A stretch of 28,098 bases of DNA from a virus. The notes under the pieces were generated by a model. The model saw only the letters and a list, made by a program, of their open reading frames with translations, did not search any database and was not told the DNA's origin. The translations under genes and the position numbers were made by a program. The stretch lies in the IMG/VR virus record IMGVR_UViG_3300050116_000228, positions 1 through 28,098 of that record; one strand, given 5' to 3'. Shown here in pieces: positions 15,694 to 23,559 of the stretch. How positions within the stretch are numbered: the stretch's first letter is position 1; each line of letters opens with the position of its first letter.

Positions 15694-15863
15694 AGTCGCT
15701 GCGCGCGCAGCAGCGCCGCGACTACAACAAGTTTGCTGACGGACTCCAACAATGGCTCCGCGGAAAGCGCACGCTCAAGGCGGAAGCCGCGGGCTCGCTG
15801 GCCGCGGAGCTTTTGCTCATTGCGGGCGCGTACATGACGGACAACAAATTCAAGGACGGGTAA
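15346..15863 (+). CDS. Tail assembly chaperone, -1 frameshift product
   Basis: A second open frame, displaced by -1, overlaps the end of the short chaperone and runs to TAA 15861. It has no good start codon near its beginning. It encodes a helical tail (SLKSLRAQQRRDYNKFADGL, later AAELLLIAGAYMTDNKF). A -1 slip on the AAA codon at 15685 would fuse the frames into a 172-residue protein (114 + 58 residues). G/GT-type fusions of this kind are a known, widely conserved feature of long-tailed phages. The extension would bind the tape measure protein. The slip itself is inferred. Confidence 0.7.
15681..15693 (+). promoter_or_regulatory. Candidate -1 frameshift site
   Basis: The zero-frame codons GCA AAA GTC TAA contain the A run 15684-15687. 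The lysyl-tRNA on AAA (15685-15687) can re-pair with AAA at 15684-15686, while the alanine codon would mispair. This is a one-tRNA slip of the A-AAG/A-AAA-G class placed two codons before the stop. I did not identify a clear downstream stimulatory structure, though the region is GC-rich (GCTGCGCGCGCAGC at 15698-15711 is self-complementary). Confidence 0.5.
15698..15711 (+). repeat. Perfect inverted repeat after slippery site
   Basis: GCTGCGCGCGCAGC is its own reverse complement and starts ten bases after the A run of the candidate slip site. It could fold into a short GC hairpin or stall the ribosome, which is the usual position for a frameshift stimulator. Without a loop of normal size the hairpin would need to open its central bases. 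It could equally be chance in GC-rich DNA. Confidence 0.4.
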
Positions 15864-15869
15864 ACGAAC

Positions 15870-17717
15870 TTGATTGTATGGGGCTTGGAGCTTAAGGATT
15901 CCGTGAGTTTGCCCGCCAACGCCGCGGCCAAGGCCATGGGCACCGCGGCGCAGCAAGCCAAGACGCTGGCCTCCGCGATGCGTAGCGCGCAAGCTGCCGC
16001 GACCAAGGCCCAAGCCCTGGGCGACGTCACCGGCCTGCGCAAGGCGAGCGCCGCGTACTCGCAATTGAGCGAGCAGCTCGACGTCGTCAAAGCCGGCATG
16101 GGCGAGTCGAGCGTGGCGACGTTCGGGGCCGAGGGGACGCTGGCCGAGCTCGGGGTGACCGCGGGCGCCGTGGCAGCCTCCGTGGCCGCGGCTGCAGTCG
16201 CGGTCGTGGCTTTGGGCGTGGCTCTCTACGAGGGCGCCAAGGTCGCGATCGACGCGTCCGAGAACCTGCGCCGCATGAACGCCGTGTTCGACGCGCTGGG
16301 CGCGTCCGCGGGCCACTCCGGCGCCCGGACGATCGGTATGCTGCGCGAGCTCGAGAAGCAAATCCCCGAGAACGAAGCGACCGTGAGCGCGTGGGCGCGC
16401 ACGCTCGAAGCGGCGGGCGTCACGGACCTCACGCAGCTCAAGGCCTCGTTGCTCGCCGTGGCGGCCGCCGAGTCGCTCGTCGAAGGCGGCGGCGACAAGG
16501 TCAAGAACCTGCTCGCCAAGCTCAACGAACAAGCCGCGAAGGGCGGCGGAAAGGTCAAGTTCTCGCTCGCCGCGCTGGCGGGTACGGGGGTCACCGAGAC
16601 GGAATTCATGACGGCGATCGGCATGACCCCGGCGAACTTCACGGCCGCGAAGAAAGCCGGCACGCTCACGGGCAAGGCCGTGTCGGACGCGATCGTCAAG
16701 GCGCTTGCGACCAAGGCCACCGGACCGCTCGCCGCGCAAATGAATGACCTGGCCACGATCGAGGCCAAGGCGGCCGACGGCATGCGACGGCTCTTCGAAG
16801 ACGTCGACACGGGGCCGCTCATCGCCGGGGTCAAGGCGTTCTTCGGGCTCTTCGAGACCGGCACGCCGAGCGGCGACCTGATGAAAACGGTCCTCACCGG
16901 CGCCTTCAATGCCGTCATGCGGATCGCCGGCACGGTGTTCGAGTTCTTGCGTCAGGGCTTTTTGCGCACGGCAATCGCGGCGATCGAGACGGCGATTTAC
17001 ATAAAGCGCCATCAAACGGTTTTCGAGGGCTTGGCCGCCGTGCTGGCAGGCGTGGTGGTCGGCGCAATCGTCGCCATGACGGTGGCGATGTGGAGCTTTG
17101 CCGCCAGCGCCGCGGCGGCGGCCGTCGGTGTGATTGCCGCCACGTGGCCGTTTCTCGCGATCGGCGCGGCCATCGGGTTGGTGATCTTCGGAATCTACAA
17201 GCTCGTCCAGTACTGGCCCCAGATCTCCACATTCTTTGGCAACCTGGTCAACGGCGCGGTCGATGCGGCGAACGCTTTTATTCACGGCCTGGCGGACGGC
17301 ATCATGAACGGCGCGCAGTTCGCGATCCGCGCGGTCGAGCATCTTGGGAGCGTCGTCATCGCCGCGATCCGGCGCATCCTCGGCGTGCACTCGCCGAGCA
17401 AAATCATGTTCGAGATCGGCGCGGTCGGCTTGGCGGGGGGTCTCGCGGGCGGTGTGCGCGCGGGCACGCCCGAGGTCGAGAGCGCCGCGACGAGCATGGG
17501 CGGCGCCGCCGTGGCCGCCGTCCCGCAAGGCGGGCGCTCGAGCGCGGCTGCCGCCGGCGCCGGCGACACGTCGATCCACTTCGGCGGCATCGTGGTCCAC
17601 ATCGACGGATCGCCCGCCGCGAGCGTCGCGGAGCTGCGCGGGATCGTCGAAGAGGAGTTTGCGAGCTTGGCCGAGCGGCTGGCGCTGATGATCGGCGCGG
17701 CGCCCAATCCGGCGTAA
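15870..17717 (+). CDS. Tail tape measure protein
   Basis: The 615-residue protein starts with TTG. The N-terminal 90 residues are helical and Ala-rich (QQAKTLASAMRSAQAAATKA). A hydrophobic segment follows at about 95-120, and a larger hydrophobic block at about 385-450 (VVVGAIVAMTVAMWSF; WPFLAIGAAIGLVIFGIY). The C-terminal LGVHSPSKIMFEIG (about 504-517) is the conserved G-x-HSPS motif of phage tape measures. The protein sets tail length, occupies the tube, and may enter the host membrane through its hydrophobic parts. At the usual 0.15 nm per residue the tail would be near 90 nm, an estimate only. Its stop overlaps the next start (TAATG). Confidence 0.9.
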   Translation: MIVWGLELKDSVSLPANAAAKAMGTAAQQAKTLASAMRSAQAAATKAQALGDVTGLRKASAAYSQLSEQLDVVKAGMGESSVATFGAEGTLAELGVTAGAVAASVAAAAVAVVALGVALYEGAKVAIDASENLRRMNAVFDALGASAGHSGARTIGMLRELEKQIPENEATVSAWARTLEAAGVTDLTQLKASLLAVAAAESLVEGGGDKVKNLLAKLNEQAAKGGGKVKFSLAALAGTGVTETEFMTAIGMTPANFTAAKKAGTLTGKAVSDAIVKALATKATGPLAAQMNDLATIEAKAADGMRRLFEDVDTGPLIAGVKAFFGLFETGTPSGDLMKTVLTGAFNAVMRIAGTVFEFLRQGFLRTAIAAIETAIYIKRHQTVFEGLAAVLAGVVVGAIVAMTVAMWSFAASAAAAAVGVIAATWPFLAIGAAIGLVIFGIYKLVQYWPQISTFFGNLVNGAVDAANAFIHGLADGIMNGAQFAIRAVEHLGSVVIAAIRRILGVHSPSKIMFEIGAVGLAGGLAGGVRAGTPEVESAATSMGGAAVAAVPQGGRSSAAAAGAGDTSIHFGGIVVHIDGSPAASVAELRGIVEEEFASLAERLALMIGAAPNPA

Positions 17718-18337
17718 TGGCCTCCGGCGCTGCCAACCCCGTCGCGGACTACAACCCGCCCGCGTTCGCCACGCCCACGCGCTGGGACGTGGTCAAAATG
17801 GCGGGCGTCACATGCCCGGGCTACTGCACGATTTCAGGCTTCGATCGCGGTTGGGGCTGGGACGTAAAAAGCGGAAAGGGCGAGCAAGGCACGACCCCGA
17901 CGTACGTGAATAAGCAGGAGTGCGAAGGGGATATCACGTTCTACCTTTGGCTCGGCCAGCACTTCGTGCTCTGGGAAAGCTACCGGCCGCTCTTCCTCTA
18001 CGACCCCACGAAGACGGCGACGCTTCAGGCTGTATCCATCTTCCACCCCAGTCTTTACGACATCGGCATCAAGAGCGTGGTCACGCGCAAGCTCTCGCCC
18101 GCGCGGCACATCGGCGACAACCTGTTCACGATCGTCGCGAAGCTCTTGGCCTACGAGCCGCCGCCGAAGGCCAACGCCGTGGCCACGCCAAAGTCGGCGG
18201 TGCTCAACGTGAAAGATTTGCAAAAGCAATACGGCACGAGCGAAGCGCGCACGGCGCCGTCCCCGATGGATCCGCTGGAGCAGAAGCTCAAGAACACCGT
18301 GGCGACCGCGCAGAGCGTGGGCGTGCTGCCGCCGTGA
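17717..18337 (+). CDS. Baseplate hub-region protein (tube-initiator candidate)
   Basis: The 206-residue protein is coupled to the tape measure (TAATG) and to the next gene (GTGA). Its core is beta-rich. MAGVTCPGYCTISGFDRGWG is followed by CEGDITFYLWLGQHFVLWES and AVSIFHPSLYDIGIKSVVTR. The last 60 residues are helical or disordered and could thread between partners. Position between tape measure and hub matches proteins that start tube assembly (T4 gp48/gp54, P2 gpU neighbourhood). I see no decisive family motif, so the role is inferred from order and predicted strand content. Confidence 0.6.
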   Translation: MASGAANPVADYNPPAFATPTRWDVVKMAGVTCPGYCTISGFDRGWGWDVKSGKGEQGTTPTYVNKQECEGDITFYLWLGQHFVLWESYRPLFLYDPTKTATLQAVSIFHPSLYDIGIKSVVTRKLSPARHIGDNLFTIVAKLLAYEPPPKANAVATPKSAVLNVKDLQKQYGTSEARTAPSPMDPLEQKLKNTVATAQSVGVLPP

Positions 18338-18990
18338 GCGATTGGGGCACCGTCAACGGCGCACGCATCGTGGAGGGCTCCCTGTCGCTCCCGCTTTACG
18401 GGCTTTGGGTGGCGGACGTGTCGCTCGCGAGCGACGCTCTGCTGCCCACCGTCGTCTCGCTCGCCGTGGGCAATCTGTCGCTCGTGGGGGCGGTGTACCG
18501 GCAAGCCGCGTTCGGCGGCCGGCTCGAAGCGCGGCTCGTCGGCGGCGCGGCGGGCTGGCACAAGCCGGTACAGGCGCGCGCGTACAATAACCCCGGTGGG
18601 GTGGCCCTTTCGCAAGTGCTCCGCGATGCGGCGATCGAAGTGGGCGAGTCCGTAAACGTCATCAGCGACGGGCCGATCGGGAACTTCTTCTTCCGCTACG
18701 CCGACAAGGCTTCGCGTGTGCTGCGAACGCTCGCGGGGCCCCTCTGGTGGGTGTCTCCTGATGGTACTACGCAAGTCGGGGCGCGGCCGGCGACGAGCGT
18801 GACCACGGACTTTACGACCGAAGCCTTCGCCGGCGCATCGGGCACGCTGTCGATCGGCAGCGAGGACCCCGCCTCGTGGCTGCCGGGGGCGGCTTTTTCG
18901 AGCCCTCAGGTCGGAACGCAAACCGTCGCGTCGGTCCGGCACCAGCTCGGCGCCGACGGTAAAGCTCGCATGCAAATTATGGCCGCGTAA
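18334..18990 (+). CDS. Baseplate hub protein, gpD/Mu gpP-like (putative)
   Basis: The 218-residue protein starts with a GTG overlapping the previous stop. The N-terminal half reads like the first hub domain of late-control D / Mu gpP proteins: GTVNGARIVEGSLSLPLYG, then VADVSLASDALLP, then VSLAVGNLSLVGAVYRQAAF. A helical SQVLRDAAIEVGESV segment and RYADKASRVLRTLAGPLWW follow. That pair is typical of the embedded domain that probes a peptide-like LRxLA repeat in these hubs. It is shorter than a full gpD (about 380 residues). The hub function may therefore be split with the neighbouring gene. Confidence 0.6.
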   Translation: MSDWGTVNGARIVEGSLSLPLYGLWVADVSLASDALLPTVVSLAVGNLSLVGAVYRQAAFGGRLEARLVGGAAGWHKPVQARAYNNPGGVALSQVLRDAAIEVGESVNVISDGPIGNFFFRYADKASRVLRTLAGPLWWVSPDGTTQVGARPATSVTTDFTTEAFAGASGTLSIGSEDPASWLPGAAFSSPQVGTQTVASVRHQLGADGKARMQIMAA

Positions 18991-19013
18991 CCCGCGACAG
19001 TGTGGAGGTTTCC

Positions 19014-19208
19014 TTGAACGAAACAAAATCCGATCTCGTCCCTACCTGCCGGCACGAGGGGGCTTTCCGCCATGATGCGGACGGCATTCAGTGCACGACG
19101 TGCGGGCGAGTGGCCTCGCACTTCGCCATGGCCGTGGCGCGCGCCGCGCCGCCAGAAAGTGAGATCTTCCGTCGGGCGCTCGACGTGGCGCCGAAGAGGG
19201 CGCGATGA
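19014..19208 (+). CDS. Small zinc-ribbon protein
   Basis: The 64-residue product carries Cys12-x-His14 and Cys27-x2-Cys30 (IQCTTCGRVASHF), a short zinc ribbon followed by an Arg/Ala-rich helix. I chose TTG 19014 because TGGAGG lies five bases before it; a GTG at 19002 would place that Shine-Dalgarno inside the gene. The gene sits between hub and spike genes, and its stop overlaps the start of the two-helix membrane protein. It has no recognised family. Confidence 0.62.
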   Translation: MNETKSDLVPTCRHEGAFRHDADGIQCTTCGRVASHFAMAVARAAPPESEIFRRALDVAPKRAR

Positions 19209-19381
19209 CCGTCGTCGTCATTCTGCCGGTGGTCGTTCTCGTGCTCGGCCTGGTGATTTTTCTTGCCGCGCAGCCCACACAACCGAAGCTGCTACGAATC
19301 GGCGAAGTCATGTTTTTCGTTGGGCTGCTCGCCACGCTGCTCGTCCTGCCCGGCCACGAGTCGGGCCTTAACCTCCGGTGA
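19205..19381 (+). CDS. Two-helix membrane microprotein
   Basis: The 58-residue protein is coupled on both sides: ATGA with the zinc-ribbon gene and GTGA with the spike gene. It has two hydrophobic segments, residues 3-22 (VVVILPVVVLVLGLVIFLAA) and about 36-49 (MFFVGLLATLLVLP). A short linker with Lys and Arg (QPTQPKLLRIGE) joins them. Such a hairpin fits a small phage membrane protein, for example a holin-like protein. No endolysin was recognised nearby to support lysis, so the role is open. It is easily missed because of its length. Confidence 0.68.
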   Translation: MTVVVILPVVVLVLGLVIFLAAQPTQPKLLRIGEVMFFVGLLATLLVLPGHESGLNLR

Positions 19382-19884
19382 ACACGACCCCTCCGACCGA
19401 TCGCTGGCTCGGATCCATTCGGGAGCTCGTGCGCCAGGAGGTCGCCGCGACGGTGCCCTACGCCGGACTTAAGGAATACGTCGTCACGGCCTCGAACGGA
19501 TCGACCGTCGACGCGGTACCGGCCGACCCAACGCGCGGCCTGCCGCCCGTGACGGGCATCCCAATCCTCTCGGGCATCCCGGGAGCGAAGGTCACCCCCG
19601 CCGTGGGATCGCACCTGGCGATAGGATTTCTCGACTTCAACCCGGCCAAGCCGTTCGTGCTCGGCGCGTTCGACGGCAAGGTGGCGACGCTCGTGACGTT
19701 CAACGGCGGCACGGCGCCCATCGCGCGGCAGGGCGATACGGTGATCGTGTACTTCCCGCCCGCGATTCCGTTCACCGCCTCCGGAATCATCGGGGGCGTG
19801 CCCACGCCGATCGCGGGCGTGATGACTCCCGCGCAGCCCGCGACGGGCCAGATCCAGATCGGTAACCCGCTCGTTCAAGCCTAA
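19378..19884 (+). CDS. Baseplate spike protein, gpV-like with PAAR-like end
   Basis: The 168-residue protein has a gpV/gp5-type OB fold, recognised by PAVGSHLAIGFLDFNPAKPF followed by VLGAFDGK (residues 74-101). The Gly-Phe-x-x-x-x-Pro pattern is that of baseplate assembly protein V (Mu gp45). A C-terminal segment follows (APIARQGDTV, then GVPTPIAGVMTPAQPATG and QIQIGNPLVQA). It resembles the start and finish of a PAAR-like tip. The trimer would sit under the hub and pierce the outer membrane. It starts with a GTG overlapping the microprotein stop and ends in a TAATG overlap. Confidence 0.8.
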   Translation: MNTTPPTDRWLGSIRELVRQEVAATVPYAGLKEYVVTASNGSTVDAVPADPTRGLPPVTGIPILSGIPGAKVTPAVGSHLAIGFLDFNPAKPFVLGAFDGKVATLVTFNGGTAPIARQGDTVIVYFPPAIPFTASGIIGGVPTPIAGVMTPAQPATGQIQIGNPLVQA

Positions 19885-20405
19885 TGGCCCTCACGTACAT
19901 CGGCGAACTCAGTCTCGGGGCGCTCGTGCCGTCCGTGGACGCGCAGATCGTGGCGGACGTGGGGCTTGCCACCGGCCAGCTCGGGAACGCGACGGCAGGC
20001 CTGGCCGCCATGGAGGCGCTCGTCGTCGCGCCGCCGACGATTGCCGCGTCGATCGTGACCGTGGGGCAAATCCTGAGCGCGCTGCAAGAGGCCATCGTGC
20101 TCGGCGTCCCGAACATTCCCGTTCCGCCGTCGCTCGCGCTCATTGCCCAGCTCACGGCTTCGATCGCGGCGCTCACGGAGCAAGTGGCCGCGCTGGGCGT
20201 CCTCGGGGGGCAGCTCTCGACGGCCGGAGTGTTTGCCTATACGTACGCGGGCACCGGCGCCGCGTTCGGCGGCACGCTCACCACGTCGCTCGCCACGGCC
20301 TGGCCCGACGCGACGCCCTCGAGCGCGGCGGCAAACGCCATCGTGCTCGGCACCGTCTCGCCCGCCACGTGGACCGCAATGCTCGGGTTTTTCGGAGGCC
20401 TATAA
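19884..20405 (+). CDS. Uncharacterised hydrophobic baseplate-region protein
   Basis: The 173-residue protein is coupled to the spike gene (TAATG) and directly adjoins gp25/gpW. It is unusually rich in Ala, Leu, Val and Thr. Long helical stretches (IVTVGQILSALQEAIVLG; LIAQLTASIAALTEQVAALG) could form a coiled coil. The C-terminus is Gly/Thr/Ser-rich. I recognise no family. Conserved synteny between spike and wedge suggests a structural role at the baseplate or on the spike. Confidence 0.65.
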   Translation: MALTYIGELSLGALVPSVDAQIVADVGLATGQLGNATAGLAAMEALVVAPPTIAASIVTVGQILSALQEAIVLGVPNIPVPPSLALIAQLTASIAALTEQVAALGVLGGQLSTAGVFAYTYAGTGAAFGGTLTTSLATAWPDATPSSAAANAIVLGTVSPATWTAMLGFFGGL

Positions 20406-20810
20406 ATGACGCAACCGGACTTCGGAACGTCGGTATCATGCGTATTCGACTTAGAGGCAACTGGCCAATTGATTACAGGATATCAAGTCCTTTCCGAAGC
20501 GCTCGCCCGGCGCATCACCACGCCCCGCGGTCGGCTGCTCGATGACCCCAACTATGGCTACGACATTACGGGCGAGGTGGACGACGACGTGTCGGCCGCG
20601 GACGTCGCCGAGATCGCCGCGAACATGGACGCCGAACTCGAGAAAGACGAGCGCGTCATCTCGAGCGTGACGACCGCCACGTTCGTCGCGACGACGGGCA
20701 TCCTGACGACGTCCACGCAAATCCTCTCGGGCGAAGGCCCGTTCACGCTCGATCTCGCCGTCAGCGCCGTCACCGTACAGATCCTAAATATCGGCCCGTC
20801 CTCGTCGTGA
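20406..20810 (+). CDS. Baseplate wedge protein gp25/gpW-like (Mu gp46)
   Basis: The 134-residue protein contains the family pattern VLSEALARRITTPRGRLLDDPNYG (residues 28-51). This matches the T4 gp25 / P2 gpW / Mu gp46 group, in which an Arg-x-x-TP-x-G segment precedes an aromatic DPxYG. After it come an acidic helix (DDDVSAADVAEIAANMDAEL) and beta strands. Gp25 bridges sheath and wedge in contractile machines. The ATG follows the previous stop without a gap. The N-terminal codons (20430-20490) are less GC-rich than the rest. Confidence 0.82.
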   Translation: MTQPDFGTSVSCVFDLEATGQLITGYQVLSEALARRITTPRGRLLDDPNYGYDITGEVDDDVSAADVAEIAANMDAELEKDERVISSVTTATFVATTGILTTSTQILSGEGPFTLDLAVSAVTVQILNIGPSSS

Positions 20811-20814
20811 TCTC

Positions 20815-22716
20815 GTGACCATTCCCTTCTCCAGCCTGATCGCGCCGATGCCGCCCGGCATCTCGACGCAGAATCCCACGGCGTCGACGCCCGCGAATTC
20901 GTGGCTCGCCACGCTGCTGGCAAACGCCTCGGCCCTCGGACTGCCGACGACGACCTGGCAGCCGGGGGATCCGCTCCGCACCATCCTGGCCATTCAGGCC
21001 GTCTCCGACTCGAAGGAGGACGGCGTCATCGCCCTGCAAGCGCAGGGCATGTTTCTCGACTACGCGGCCACGGGCACCGTCACGCTGACGGATCTCGATG
21101 GCACGACGGCCACGATCGCCGTGTCGCCCGATCCGAGCGTCCCGGGGCAGAACCCCACCGGCGCGCCCACGTGGCTCGATGCGCTCGCGAGCTCGCAGTA
21201 CGACGTCAAGCGGATCCAGGCGACGGCCGCGATCAACGCGTATTGCGTGGTCAACACGCTCGGCACGAGCCTCGGCACGTTCGCCGCGGGCACGTACCAC
21301 GTCGCGAACTTCGTCACCGGCGCGACGTACAGCAATCAAGCGCCCTTCACGCTCTCGCCGTCGCCGGTCATCGGCACGGCCATCGCGTCCATGGCCGGCA
21401 CGAGCGTGGTCACGCTCACGACGAGCACCAACCACGGTCTCGTAACCGGCGCGGTAGTCTACCTCGCCGCGATTCCCACGATCGCCAATCTCGTCGGCCT
21501 CGTGGGCTCCGGCGTGACGACGAGCAGCGGCTTTTGCACGATCACGGTTACGGGGCTCGCGACGTTCAACCTCAACGGCGTCACGGGCTCGGGCAGCTAT
21601 CCCCTCACCGCGGCGAGCCTCGCATACACGCCATCGACGGTGGTGCTCGGCGCCGACGCCATCGGCACGACGGGCAACGCGGGCGTCGGGGTCATCAATC
21701 AGCTCGTCACCGCCTCGCCCGGATGCTGGGGCGTGAACCTGGTCACGTTCGCCGGAGCCAACTGGCAGTCGAACGTCTCGCTCGCGTCGACGTGCCGCGC
21801 GAAGCAAGCGACGTTCAGCCCCAACGGCCCGAGCGGCGCGTATCTCTTCTATGCGCTCGCCGCGTACCTGATCCTCAGCGGCAACGCGCTCCCGAGCTCG
21901 CCGCCCGCCGTGACGGCTGCCGTGACCGCGTACCTCGCGGTGCTCGGCCTGCCTCCGCTCGTCAACCCGCTGCCCGCGGCGTTCACGCTCGACGGCGGTC
22001 CGATCACCCGGGTCGTCGTGGCGACCAATCCGCAATCCGGCACGGTCACGACCATCGTGGCCAATGCGGGCGGACCCGTCGGCGGGTGCATGACCCTGCC
22101 CGTCACCGGCGCCACGGCCGCCTCGCCCATCGTCATCACCTGCGTCGGGCACGGGTGCGTCACGGGCGATTGGGTGCAAGCCCAGGGCATTCTGGGGCTC
22201 ACCGGCGGCAACGGCGTCTTTCAGTGCACGCGCGTCGACGCCAATCACGTGTCGCTCAATGGCTCGTCGGGCCTGGGCGCGTACACCGCGGCCACGGGGC
22301 AGCTCTCGGGCGGCGATCTCTACGCCGTCAGCGCCGTCCTGCAGGCGTACGCGACGCCCAACGCCGTTACGCAAACGGTGGCCTCGGCCACGGGCGTGGC
22401 CGTCACCGTCGCGGCGACGGCGTACGTGCCCCGGGCCCAGGTCGGGGCGTACACCACGGCCGTAAACGCTGTCCTTCTGGCGTACTTGACCGGATTTCCG
22501 ATCGGCGGCCTGACCGTGGACGCGAGCACGAACGTCCTGCCCATCGGCACGATCGAGGGGTTGATTTTCGCCGCCGGCCAGCAGCTGCCCGGGCAGTTCT
22601 ACACGCTCTCCGTCACCGGCGTGACGCTCAACGGCGTCGCCGCGGATCTCGCGCTCGGCCCCACGGGCGTCGTCGGGCCGGCCATCACCCTCACCATTAC
22701 CGTGCTTCCGGTCTAA
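20815..22716 (+). CDS. Baseplate wedge protein gpJ-like (Mu gp47) with insertions
   Basis: The 633-residue protein, starting with GTG, follows gp25 and precedes gpI, the fixed order of the wedge genes. Core gpJ features are DSKEDGVIALQAQGMFLDYAA near the N-terminus, CRAKQATFSPNGPSGAYLFY in the middle and, at the C-terminus, LLAYLTGFPIGGLTVDAS then LPIGTIEGLIFAAGQQLPGQ. Two extra modules interrupt it at about residues 196-262 and 436-492. Both show the pattern HGLVTG..V...G ... F.LNG..G.GSY of FCCH-like beta domains found in phage tail proteins. They make the protein much longer than Mu gp47 (about 360 residues). Confidence 0.8.
   Translation: MTIPFSSLIAPMPPGISTQNPTASTPANSWLATLLANASALGLPTTTWQPGDPLRTILAIQAVSDSKEDGVIALQAQGMFLDYAATGTVTLTDLDGTTATIAVSPDPSVPGQNPTGAPTWLDALASSQYDVKRIQATAAINAYCVVNTLGTSLGTFAAGTYHVANFVTGATYSNQAPFTLSPSPVIGTAIASMAGTSVVTLTTSTNHGLVTGAVVYLAAIPTIANLVGLVGSGVTTSSGFCTITVTGLATFNLNGVTGSGSYPLTAASLAYTPSTVVLGADAIGTTGNAGVGVINQLVTASPGCWGVNLVTFAGANWQSNVSLASTCRAKQATFSPNGPSGAYLFYALAAYLILSGNALPSSPPAVTAAVTAYLAVLGLPPLVNPLPAAFTLDGGPITRVVVATNPQSGTVTTIVANAGGPVGGCMTLPVTGATAASPIVITCVGHGCVTGDWVQAQGILGLTGGNGVFQCTRVDANHVSLNGSSGLGAYTAATGQLSGGDLYAVSAVLQAYATPNAVTQTVASATGVAVTVAATAYVPRAQVGAYTTAVNAVLLAYLTGFPIGGLTVDASTNVLPIGTIEGLIFAAGQQLPGQFYTLSVTGVTLNGVAADLALGPTGVVGPAITLTITVLPV
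21400..21600 (+). repeat. FCCH-like module 1 in gpJ-like gene
   Basis: Encodes a segment with the anchor points VVTLTTSTNHGLVTGAVVYL, GFCTITVTGLATFNLNGVTG and GSY. Related segments occur at 22120-22290 and in the fibre gene at 23634-23810. It is the most degenerate copy. Confidence 0.6.
22120..22290 (+). repeat. FCCH-like module 2 in gpJ-like gene
   Basis: Encodes ASPIVITCVGHGCVTGDWVQ, then NGVFQCTRVDANHVSLNGSS and GLGAYTA. Anchor residues match the phage FCCH-type repeat: H-G-x-x-T-G-D, N-G-x-F/W, a V-x-L-x-G strand, and G-x-G-x-Y. Confidence 0.68.
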
Positions 22717-23559
22717 ATGGGATTCGCGCAAGATATCGTCTCGGACCAGGTCGCACCGCCGTTCCTGCAAGGACCGAACGGTACGGCGTTTCTGACCGCG
22801 ATCGGACAGAGCCTCGACACGCTCCAAGTTCGCAGCGCACAGGCCGCTTACATCCACATGCCCGGCTTGGGCGACCCGAGTGGTCTGCCGCTCATCGGCC
22901 TGGACCGCGGCATGCTGCAGGGCCCCGGCGAGACGGTCCCCGCCTTTATCCTGCGCCTCCGCGCCGCCTACGACACGTGGCAACGGGCGGGCAACGACTG
23001 GACCGTGCTGCAAGAAGTGCTTGCGCAAATCCTCCCCCTCACCCCGCCTGCCCTCATCGTGAGCAACTCGTCCACGTGGAGCTATTACCCGGCCGGCGCG
23101 AGCACCGCCGTGCCGCCGCTCAGTTTCCGGGCGCTTGTGCCGAACTGGAACTGGGACGGCAACGTCGAACCGCTGGGCTCCAATGGCGTGCCGTGGTGGC
23201 GCATGTGGCTCGTGCTGTTCTCGTACGCGCCCAACGCGTGGGCGACGCCGGCGCCGGTGCTGGGCTCCGGGCGGATCCTGGGCGCCAATCCGGGCACGAC
23301 CTCGATCGGCTTCGGCAATATCGGCGCGGCCTTTTGGGTCACGCTCCGGCAAATCATTCGGACCTTCAAGGCGCAGCAAGCCTGGTGCCGATGGATCGTC
23401 GTGTGCTTCGACAGTGCGCATTTCCTCCAAGACTCGCCGACCGCCGGGGGCGTGAATCCTGACGGCACGTTCGGGCCGTCCTTCCAGATCGTGGCCAACT
23501 GCTACGTCGCGCCGACGCGTTTCACGGATTCGCGCTACGTCGACGGGGTGGTGGCGTAG
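22717..23559 (+). CDS. Tail protein gpI-like (Mu gp48 / P2 gpI)
   Basis: The 280-residue protein comes directly after gpJ, where gpI belongs. N-terminal features include a LRLRAAYDTWQRAGNDWTVL segment and VLAQILPLTPPALIVSNSS. The C-terminal half (SIGFGNIGAAFWVTLRQIIR, then TFKAQQAWCRWIVVCFDSAHFL) is the WLR-I-K-R-pattern seen in phage proteins that end with a short receptor-side domain. GpI links wedge and fibre. The ATG abuts the previous stop, and the last base overlaps the next start. It is longer than P2 gpI (176 residues), chiefly through its second half. Confidence 0.65.
   Translation: MGFAQDIVSDQVAPPFLQGPNGTAFLTAIGQSLDTLQVRSAQAAYIHMPGLGDPSGLPLIGLDRGMLQGPGETVPAFILRLRAAYDTWQRAGNDWTVLQEVLAQILPLTPPALIVSNSSTWSYYPAGASTAVPPLSFRALVPNWNWDGNVEPLGSNGVPWWRMWLVLFSYAPNAWATPAPVLGSGRILGANPGTTSIGFGNIGAAFWVTLRQIIRTFKAQQAWCRWIVVCFDSAHFLQDSPTAGGVNPDGTFGPSFQIVANCYVAPTRFTDSRYVDGVVA

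Noticed and set aside
19205-19381. A confident holin call for the two-helix protein
   Set aside because: Size and topology fit, but there is no endolysin or spanin nearby, so it was kept as an unassigned membrane protein.
20770-23430. An open frame of about 886 codons on the minus strand
   Set aside because: It lies antisense to the gp25, gpJ and gpI genes. Its product is almost only Arg, Gly, Asp and His, typical of shadow frames in GC-rich DNA.
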